Below are positions 6,910 to 14,383 of a DNA stretch of 16,288 nt, one piece after another. The position numbers and the translations under genes are program-made. The notes below the pieces were generated by a model. It did no database searches. It saw only the letters and a program-made list of their open reading frames with translations, and was not told the DNA's origin. Each line of letters starts with the position of its first letter. Position 1 is the first letter of the stretch. This DNA comes from Acidobacteriota bacterium (GTDB taxonomy: Bacteria; Acidobacteriota; Vicinamibacteria; Vicinamibacterales; Vicinamibacteraceae), in NCBI GenBank assembly GCA_013695405.1, contig JACDAO010000220.1:1-16288 (forward strand), written 5' to 3'.

Positions 6910-6915
6910 AGTATA
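6910..6915 (-). promoter_or_regulatory. Putative -10 element of the tRNA-Leu promoter
   Basis: TATACT on the minus strand (6915 to 6910) is one base from TATAAT. It predicts a start near 6902 and a leader of about 31 bases before the mature tRNA 5' end at 6871. No clean -35 is seen. Confidence 0.5.
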
Positions 6916-6967
6916 ACGCAACTCGCGATCAAGAGGAAGGCCGCCGCCCGGTCCGGCAGGGTGCCGA

Positions 6968-6976
6968 TGCTATGCT
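6968..6976 (+). promoter_or_regulatory. Putative extended -10 promoter of sppA
   Basis: TGC-TATGCT (6968-6976) is an extended -10 form (TGn plus hexamer). It would start transcription near 6983, giving a leader of about 44 bases that contains the AAAGGA ribosome site (7014-7019) 7 bases before the GTG at 7027. Confidence 0.45.
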
Positions 6977-7026
6977 GCCGGGACACGGTAACTTCCGGCA
7001 CACTGGCCGGTTGAAAGGATCGACGC

Positions 7027-8772
7027 GTGGCTGTTCGTCGTGGTGTCTGGCTCGTCCTGCTCCTGATCGTCTGTGCCGTCCTGGCGTCGGCGGCGCTGGT
7101 CGCGTTCTCGTGGGTCGCGTTCAGCCAGACGCCGGGCATGCCCGCGAGGGGCGTGCTGGTGGTGCGAGTCGACGGCAGCCTCGAGGAAGTCGCCACCAAC
7201 CCCTTCGACCAGCTGTTTCAGGAGCCGGTGACGGTCCGTTCGCTCAGCGAGGCACTGCGGGCGGCCAAGGAGGACCCGCGTATCACCGGTGTGCTGCTGC
7301 GCCCGGTCCAGGCGCCGGCCTTGTGGGGCAAGATTCAGGAACTGAGCGACGCCTTGGTCGACTTCCGCAGCTCCGGCAAGCCGCTGGTGGCGGTCCTCGA
7401 GGTCGCCGGCGACCGCGAGTACGTGCTCGCGTCGGCCGCCTCCCGCGTCATCCTGGTGCCGCCCGGTCAGCTCAACCTCACCGGGCTGGCCAGCTACCAG
7501 CTGTTCCTGCGCGGCCTGTTCGACAAAATCGGGGCAACCCCCGACCTTCTCCACATCGGCGACTACAAGACCGCGGTCAACACCTTCACCGAAAAGGGCT
7601 TCACGCCGGCTCATCGCGAGATGACCCAGTCGCTCAATCACGACGCCTTCGAGCAATTGCTCGGCGTGGTGGCCAATGCGCGCAAGAAGTCGGTTGCCGA
7701 GGTGCGCGCCCTGATCGACCAGGGGCCGATGCTGCCTGACGCCGCGCTGGCCAACGGCCTGGTCGACGATGTCGCCTACCTGGACGAGATCGGCAAGACC
7801 AGCGGTCTGGGCGATCGCTTCCAGGAAATCGAGTTGCCGCGCTACCTGCCCGCGGCTCGGCGTCCGCGGACCGGACTGACGGCGCCCAAGATCGCCATGC
7901 TGTATGCGGTCGGCACGATTGTCTCGGGCCGCGGCGGGTCAGGGCCGACCGGCACCGAGGTCGGCTCCGACAAGCTCACCGAGTACATCCGCGCCATCCG
8001 CAACGACGACAGCATCAAGGCTGCGGTGCTCCGCATCGACAGTCCGGGCGGGTCGACCGTGGCCTCCGACGTGATCTGGCGCGAGTTGATGCTCCTGCGC
8101 GCGCGCAAGCCATTGGTGGTGTCGATGTCGGACCTGGCCGCCTCGGGGGGCTACTACATCGCGATGCCGGGTCACGTGATCGTCGCCCAGCCCGGCACCC
8201 TGACCGGCTCGATCGGTATCTTCTCGGGCAAGTTCGTGGTCGGCGGCACCTACAACAAGCTCGGGGTCAACATCGAATCGGTCAGCGAGGGCCGCTTCGC
8301 GCAGATGTACTCGGGCATCCGGCCGTTCACGCCTGACGAGCGGCTGAAGATCGAGGAGCAGATGCAGGCGTTCTACGACCAGTTTGTCGAGAAGGTTGCC
8401 GAGTCGCGCTCCTCGACGCCCGAGAAAATCGACGCAGTCGCGCAGGGCCGGGTCTGGACCGGGCGGCAGGCGCGCGACATCGGGCTGGTCGATGAACTCG
8501 GCGGGCTGCCGCGAGCGCTGGCGATTGCCAGGCAGCGTGCCGGGCTGGCGCCCGACGCGGCGGTGCAGGTCGTGGTCTACCCGCCGAAGCCATCGGTCTA
8601 CGAAGCGGTGTCGACGATGTTCGGGGGTGCAGACGGCGGCATGCGTGCGTCGCTGGCCGAGGCGTTGCTGAGCCAGGAAGACCGGCAGGCGCTCGGCGCG
8701 ATTCGCCAGCCAATGCAGCAGCTGCGGCGCGGCGAATCGCTGGCGTTGCTGCCGTGGGTCTTCGTCAGGTAG
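7027..8772 (+). CDS. sppA: Signal peptide peptidase SppA, 67K-type (two-domain)
   Basis: Membrane-anchored serine protease (family S49) that degrades cleaved signal peptides. The length of 581 residues matches the long, E. coli-type enzyme with tandem N- and C-terminal halves. An N-terminal membrane anchor spans about residues 7-32. The general-base lysine is in HIGDYKTAVNTF (K181, N-terminal half) and the nucleophilic serine in DLAASGGYY (S373, C-terminal half), the split Ser/Lys dyad of this type. Other family motifs are RIDSPGGS (336-343), GTLTGSIGI and GRVWTG. The GTG start has AAAGGA upstream with good spacing. It diverges from tRNA-Leu and converges on ppiD with 3 bases between the stop codons. 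Both encoded proteins act at the outer face of the inner membrane on exported-protein quality control, but being convergent they cannot share a transcript. Confidence 0.95.
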   Translation: MAVRRGVWLVLLLIVCAVLASAALVAFSWVAFSQTPGMPARGVLVVRVDGSLEEVATNPFDQLFQEPVTVRSLSEALRAAKEDPRITGVLLRPVQAPALWGKIQELSDALVDFRSSGKPLVAVLEVAGDREYVLASAASRVILVPPGQLNLTGLASYQLFLRGLFDKIGATPDLLHIGDYKTAVNTFTEKGFTPAHREMTQSLNHDAFEQLLGVVANARKKSVAEVRALIDQGPMLPDAALANGLVDDVAYLDEIGKTSGLGDRFQEIELPRYLPAARRPRTGLTAPKIAMLYAVGTIVSGRGGSGPTGTEVGSDKLTEYIRAIRNDDSIKAAVLRIDSPGGSTVASDVIWRELMLLRARKPLVVSMSDLAASGGYYIAMPGHVIVAQPGTLTGSIGIFSGKFVVGGTYNKLGVNIESVSEGRFAQMYSGIRPFTPDERLKIEEQMQAFYDQFVEKVAESRSSTPEKIDAVAQGRVWTGRQARDIGLVDELGGLPRALAIARQRAGLAPDAAVQVVVYPPKPSVYEAVSTMFGGADGGMRASLAEALLSQEDRQALGAIRQPMQQLRRGESLALLPWVFVR

Positions 8773-8775
8773 CGG

Positions 8776-10692
8776 CTAGGTGGTCAGGCGCTGCAGCACG
8801 CTCTGGTCGATGCGGATGTCCATCGCTTCCTTGGCCTTGTTCATGTAGCTGGCAAAGAACTGGGCGCGCCGCTGCGACGCCAGTTCGCGCCGGGTTGCGT
8901 CGCGCTGACTGGCCAGGTCGGCCGCCGGTACGGACGTCCGGTTCACGACACGGACGATCACCGCGCCATTGGCGGTCGGGATCGGATCGCTGACCGCACC
9001 GACCGGCAGCGTGAAGGCCACCTGGTCGACGGCCGGGCTGGGCCCCACTTCCGGAATCGCTGCGCCCCGGGCGATGGCGTCGCTGGTTCGCACCGTGCGT
9101 CCGGCGGTCTTCGCGGCGGCGGCGAAGTCGGCGGCGCCCTTCAGCGTGGCGGCGACGGCGGTGGCGCGGGTGCGCGCCAGGTCCTGGGTCTTGCGCTTCA
9201 CCAGGTCGGCGCGGACGCGATCCTTGACGTCTGCCAGCGTCGGCAGCCGCGGCGCTTCGGTGCCGGTCACGGTCAGGAAGGCTATCCCGGTGCCGGTGCG
9301 CACCGGCCCGCTGACCGAGCCCGGCGCCAGCGAAAAGGCCTGTGCCGAGACGTCGGCGGCCGCGCCAAGTCCCGGGATCGGCTCGTCCCTGGTGAACAAC
9401 GGCGACTCCTGCACCTTCAGGCCACGCGACGCGGCGGCCTTGTCGAGATCAGCGGGGCCCTTCACTTCCGCCGCGATTGCCGTCGCCAGATCCTGGGCGC
9501 GCGTCTGGGCGCGCTCGAACCGGAGTTGCTCGGTGATCTGCGGCCGCACCGCGTCGAGCGGCTGCACCTCGGCGGCCTTCTTGTCGGTGACCTTGATGAT
9601 GTGGAAGCCGTACTGCGTCTTGACCAGGTCGCTGACCTGCCCGACCGGCAGCGCGAACGCGACCGCGTCGAACTCGGGCACCATCCGGCCGCGCGCAAAG
9701 AAATCGAGGTCGCCGCCGCGAGTCGCACTGACCGTGTCCTGCGAATTCGCCTTGGCCAGCGTCGCGAACTCGGCGCCGCCCTTGATCTGCGACAGCAGGG
9801 CGTCCGCGCGGGCCCGGACCGCGGCTTCGTCCTTGCCTTCGGTGTTGAGCAGGATGTGGCTCGCGCGCACCTGTTCAGGCTGCGAGTACTGATCCAGGCT
9901 CAGCTTGTAGGCGCGCTGGATGTCCTGCTCGGGCACGGCGATGTTGCCGCGAATCGCCTGCACGTCGACCAGCAGGTAGCGGACCTTGCGGCGCTCGCCG
10001 ATCCGGTACGTCTCCTTCTGCTGGTCGAAGAACGTCGTCAGTTCGGGGTCGGTCGGCTGCACCGCCGCAGCGAACTCCACGGCCGGGAATGGCACCACGT
10101 CGAGCGTCACCTTCTCCGTGCGACGGCGCGATTCGGCATCGGCCTCGGCGTCGGTGACAGTGATCCATTCGGTCAGGGTCGCGCGCATCTTGTCGAGGAC
10201 CACGCTGCTGCGGACCTCTTCCTCGAAGTCCGACGGGCTGAGCGGCGGACGCTGGAGCCGCAGCAGCTGCCGATAGCGTTGCTCGCCGATGAACTGGCCA
10301 TTCTCCTGGAACGCCGGGATGCTCACGATCCGCGCTCGGACTTCGGCGTCGGTGGCCGACAGGCCGAGGCGGTCGGCTTCGGCCAGCACCGCCTGCTGGT
10401 CGACCATCTGCTGCAGCACCTGCCTGTCGAGCCCGAGCTGGCGAATCATCGCGTCGTTCATGCCCGATCCGTAGGCGCCGCGAAACTGGGTCATCTGCGC
10501 GTTATAGGCGCGGGTGAACTCGTTGGCGGTGATGCGACGGTCCTGGACGGTGGCGACCGCTTCGCCGGTCGCGCCGCTGCCGGTCGACGACACGAAGTCG
10601 GGCACATAGAACAGCACGAACGTGAGCACCACCAGGGCGAGGCTCCACTTGAGCCACCCTAGGTGGCGACGCATCCGGTCAAGCATGGTCAT
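8776..10692 (-). CDS. ppiD: PpiD-like periplasmic chaperone with parvulin domain
   Basis: Inner-membrane-anchored folding factor of the SurA/PpiD family, 638 residues. One membrane segment (about 13-31) follows a basic N-terminus. A SurA-like helical chaperone region covers about 44-200. The PpiC/parvulin domain is at about 274-369 (RASHILL and GFHIIKV, with both parvulin histidines H279 and H364 present). The C-terminal part repeats the second half of the parvulin unit twice more (410-475 and 517-582) at a 107-residue period, without the histidines, so these copies are unlikely to be catalytic. The first ATG (10690-10692) has GGAG 8 bases upstream; an in-frame ATG at 10686 is an alternative. 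Its upstream region carries a perfect TATAAT. It diverges from the diguanylate cyclase gene. PpiD and SurA differ in anchor; the membrane segment favours PpiD. Confidence 0.9.
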   Translation of the reverse strand: MTMLDRMRRHLGWLKWSLALVVLTFVLFYVPDFVSSTGSGATGEAVATVQDRRITANEFTRAYNAQMTQFRGAYGSGMNDAMIRQLGLDRQVLQQMVDQQAVLAEADRLGLSATDAEVRARIVSIPAFQENGQFIGEQRYRQLLRLQRPPLSPSDFEEEVRSSVVLDKMRATLTEWITVTDAEADAESRRRTEKVTLDVVPFPAVEFAAAVQPTDPELTTFFDQQKETYRIGERRKVRYLLVDVQAIRGNIAVPEQDIQRAYKLSLDQYSQPEQVRASHILLNTEGKDEAAVRARADALLSQIKGGAEFATLAKANSQDTVSATRGGDLDFFARGRMVPEFDAVAFALPVGQVSDLVKTQYGFHIIKVTDKKAAEVQPLDAVRPQITEQLRFERAQTRAQDLATAIAAEVKGPADLDKAAASRGLKVQESPLFTRDEPIPGLGAAADVSAQAFSLAPGSVSGPVRTGTGIAFLTVTGTEAPRLPTLADVKDRVRADLVKRKTQDLARTRATAVAATLKGAADFAAAAKTAGRTVRTSDAIARGAAIPEVGPSPAVDQVAFTLPVGAVSDPIPTANGAVIVRVVNRTSVPAADLASQRDATRRELASQRRAQFFASYMNKAKEAMDIRIDQSVLQRLTT

Positions 10693-10736
10693 ACAGAGTT
10701 CTCCGGGAGCTGACGACGGCAGCGTAAAGACCGCCC

Positions 10737-10742
10737 ATTATA
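10737..10742 (-). promoter_or_regulatory. Consensus -10 element of ppiD
   Basis: TATAAT reads on the minus strand from 10742 to 10737, the perfect sigma70-type -10. It predicts a start near 10730 and a leader of about 38 bases carrying the GGAG ribosome site. No clear -35 is seen. It is about 20 bases from the divergent element of the cyclase gene. Confidence 0.6.
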
Positions 10743-10762
10743 CGGCACTGGATATGCAGGGC

Positions 10763-10768
10763 TATGCT
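10763..10768 (+). promoter_or_regulatory. Putative leaderless promoter of the cyclase-mre operon
   Basis: TATGCT lies 8 bases before the GTG at 10777, so transcription would begin at or next to the start codon. A second similar hexamer, TATGCA, sits exactly 10 bases upstream (10753-10758). No Shine-Dalgarno precedes the GTG. Confidence 0.45.
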
Positions 10769-10776
10769 ATGGACAT

Positions 10777-11882
10777 GTGCGCGGTTCACAGGTCGCACAA
10801 TCCGCCTTCCCCGAGCACCCGAGTATCCACCACGTGCACCTGGCCCTGGGACTGTCCCGCCTGCCGCGATCTGCGCGGCGTCAGCTCGCGTCGCGGGCGG
10901 CGCTGCGAGCGTGGTGGCGTGACCTCGAACGGCCGCGCAGCGCTGAGGCGCTCGGTCGGATGGTCGTCGCCAGGCTGTCGGAATGGCTGCCACTCGCTGG
11001 CTGGGCTGTCGTGGTCCCCGGGGCCCACAGTGTCGAGCTGCTGAGCGGTCCGTCGCAGCGGCGACGGCTGGGTGCGGTGGCTCTGGCGATTGCCGACGCG
11101 GCCCTGCACGATCAGGCGCATTGGTCGGCTGGCTCGGTGCGTGCGGCACTGGGACGGGGGCCAGACGTCGCCGCTGTCGCGTGGCTGCTCCGCGGCCGAG
11201 AAGATCTGTCAGGCATGCTGGTTGGCATCGACTCCGCTCCTGCGCCACGTCCACCGGCCGTCGCCGTCGCCGCCAGGGCGCTGATGGCCGACGTGCTCGA
11301 GCCGATCGGCCTCGCCCTGGATCGGGCGCGTCAGGTCGACCGCCTCAGGCAACTGGCCGCGATCGACGACCTGACCGGCCTCTACAACGCCCGGCACCTG
11401 ACCCTGACGGTCGAGCGCGAGTTGACCCGGCTGGCGCGCACCGCCAGCCCGCTGTCGCTGGTGTTCCTTGACCTGGACGGCTTCAAGCGCGTCAACGACA
11501 AGCACGGGCATCTGCTCGGCAGCCGCGCCCTGGTCGAAGTGGGCGCCCTGCTGCGCGCCTGTACCCGCGCCACCGACACCGCGGTGCGCTACGGGGGCGA
11601 CGAGTTCGTGGTGGTGTTGCCCGAGACCGGGCGTCGCGATGCCGCGGTGGTGGCGCGGCGAATCCAGCAGCACGTCGCTGCTGAAACGTTCCTGACCGGC
11701 AGCGGCCTGGCCGTCCGGCTCACCGTCTCGGTGGGTGTGGCGACCGTGGCCCGGCCGACCCATACCGCCGCCGACCTGATCCGCACCGCCGACGAGGCGA
11801 TGTACTGGGTCAAGCGTCACGGCAGCAACGACATCCGGGGCGTCCTGCTCGGCAGGGCCGCCCAGAGAGGGAGTACCTCCGC

Positions 11883-11886
<4 letters not shown>
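10777..11886 (+). CDS. GAF-like sensor diguanylate cyclase (GGDEF)
   Basis: Makes the second messenger c-di-GMP from two GTP. Residues about 55-185 form a GAF-like alpha/beta domain, whose ligand is unknown. A short linker helix leads into a complete GGDEF domain (about 188-355): DDLTGLYN (197-204), LDLDGFKRVND (231-241) and the intact catalytic RYGGDEF with GGDEF at 273-277. An inhibitory-site motif R264-x-x-D267 lies 5 residues before it, so product feedback is predicted. No membrane segment is visible, so it is cytoplasmic. The GTG start at 10777 is supported by the -10-like TATGCT 8 bases upstream. Its TGA (11884-11886) overlaps the mreB start in the form GTGA, implying translational coupling with the cell-shape operon. 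Confidence 0.93.
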
Positions 11887-12908
<1,022 letters not shown>

Positions 12909-12948
12909 GTGGCCAGGGCCTTGCCTGTAGCTGAGTGTTGAGCCTCCT

Positions 12949-13845
12949 GTGCTGAGCGACGACCGTGGACCCGTGCTGGAGTTCCAGCGACGGTCCGGCT
13001 ATCTGCTGGTGGCCGCGTTGCTGGGACACCTGCTGCTGATCTCCGCGCAGGTCAGCACGCAATCCGGCGTCAGCGTGCTCGAGAGCGCGCTGTTCGGATC
13101 ACTGGCGCGCCTGCAATCGGCCAGCGCGTCGATGAGCCAGGGCGTTTCCGGCACCTGGGACCACTACATCGCCCTGCGCGGCGCCAGCCTTCGCGCCGAC
13201 GCCCTGCAGCGCGAACTCGACCAGTCGCGGATCGAGTTGCAGCACGCCCGCGCCCAGGCCCGGCGCACCGAGCAACTCGAGCTGATCCTGCAGATGCAGC
13301 GCAGCCACCTGCCCAGGACGATGGCGGCGCGGGTGATTGCCGCCGATCCGACCGCGGCCTTCCGCACCGTGACCATCGACCGCGGCAGCGCCGATGGCGT
13401 GCGCCGCGACATGGCGGTGCTGTCGCCGCTCGGCATCGTCGGCCGGGTCATCGACGAGCCCGCCGCCCATGCTGCCAAGGTGCAGTTGATCATCGACCGC
13501 AATGCCGGCGCGGGCGCGGTCATCGACCGGACCACCTCCGGCGGCGTGGTGATGGGCAGCGACGGCGACCCGGCGCTGCGCATGGAGTACGTCTCGAACC
13601 TGTCGGAGGTCACGCTTGGCGACCTGGTGATGACCTCCGGGCTCGACGGCATCTACCCCCGGGGCTACGTGATCGGCCGGATCGAACGGGCCGAGCGCGG
13701 CTCCGGGCTGTACCGGGAAATCCGGATCCGGCCACGGGTCGACTTCTCGTCGCTCGACACCGTGTTGCTGGTGACCGAGCCGCCCGAGGTACCGGCCGAG
13801 GCGGCTCCCACGCCTGCCCCGCCCCGGCCGCCGGACACGCCATGA
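12949..13845 (+). CDS. mreC: Rod shape-determining protein MreC
   Basis: Bitopic periplasmic scaffold that binds and activates PBP2 in the elongasome. The 298 residues show a short cytoplasmic N-terminus, one membrane segment (about 17-34), a helical coiled-coil region (about 75-110, rich in Arg/Glu/Gln heptads) and the double beta-barrel MreC domain (about 115-275, with FRTVTIDRGSADGVRRDMAV and GLDGIYPRGYVIGRI). A Pro/Ala-rich tail runs from about 279 to the end. The GTG at 12949 is the first in-frame start after mreB. It lacks a good ribosome site, and a GTG at 12970 is possible. Stop TGA overlaps the mreD ATG (ATGA). Confidence 0.95.
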   Translation: MLSDDRGPVLEFQRRSGYLLVAALLGHLLLISAQVSTQSGVSVLESALFGSLARLQSASASMSQGVSGTWDHYIALRGASLRADALQRELDQSRIELQHARAQARRTEQLELILQMQRSHLPRTMAARVIAADPTAAFRTVTIDRGSADGVRRDMAVLSPLGIVGRVIDEPAAHAAKVQLIIDRNAGAGAVIDRTTSGGVVMGSDGDPALRMEYVSNLSEVTLGDLVMTSGLDGIYPRGYVIGRIERAERGSGLYREIRIRPRVDFSSLDTVLLVTEPPEVPAEAAPTPAPPRPPDTP

Positions 13846-14366
13846 TCCGGCTGTTGATCGTCGCCGCCACCGTGGTCGCCGCGCTGATGCTCCAGACCGT
13901 GGTCGGCTACCAGCTGTTCGGCCGGCTGATTGCGATGGACCTGGTGCTGGTGGTGGTGGTGGCGACCGCGATGTTCTACGGGCCGACCGCCGGCCTGCTG
14001 ACGGGCACCCTGGCCGGGCTCGGCCAGGACTCGCTGTCGGGCGGCGTGCTCGGCGTCGCCGGCCTGGCCAAGACGCTGGCCGGCTTTGTCACCGGCGTGA
14101 TCGCGACGCAGTTCATCGTCAGCAGCGTGATCCCGCGCGGCGTAGTCTTCTTCGCGATGACCTGGCTGCACGGGGTGTGTTTCCTCGGCCTGTACGCGAT
14201 GATAGAGCGACACGGGATTGGGCGGCCGTGGCGGCAGTTGCTGATTCAGAGCCTGCTCAACGCCGCGGTGGGCGTGGTCTCGACCCGCCTGATCGAACAC
14301 GGACCCGAGTGGTGGCGTCGCCGCCAGTACACGCGACGCGCGGATGGACGACGACGGGCGCGGTAG
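13842..14366 (+). CDS. mreD: Rod shape-determining membrane protein MreD
   Basis: Polytopic inner-membrane partner of MreC. The 174 residues hold about five hydrophobic segments and a basic cytoplasmic C-terminus (RRRQYTRRADGRRRAR). The features fit MreD: an N-terminal LLIVAATVVAALMLQTVV helix, the GPTAGLLTGTLAGLGQD segment and a LAGFVTGVI helix. Identity also rests on its position between mreC and mrdA, since MreD sequences are weakly conserved. The ATG overlaps the mreC stop by 4 bases, implying coupled translation. Confidence 0.93.
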   Translation: MIRLLIVAATVVAALMLQTVVGYQLFGRLIAMDLVLVVVVATAMFYGPTAGLLTGTLAGLGQDSLSGGVLGVAGLAKTLAGFVTGVIATQFIVSSVIPRGVVFFAMTWLHGVCFLGLYAMIERHGIGRPWRQLLIQSLLNAAVGVVSTRLIEHGPEWWRRRQYTRRADGRRRAR

Positions 14367-14383
14367 CCCGCCGGGAGCACGTG

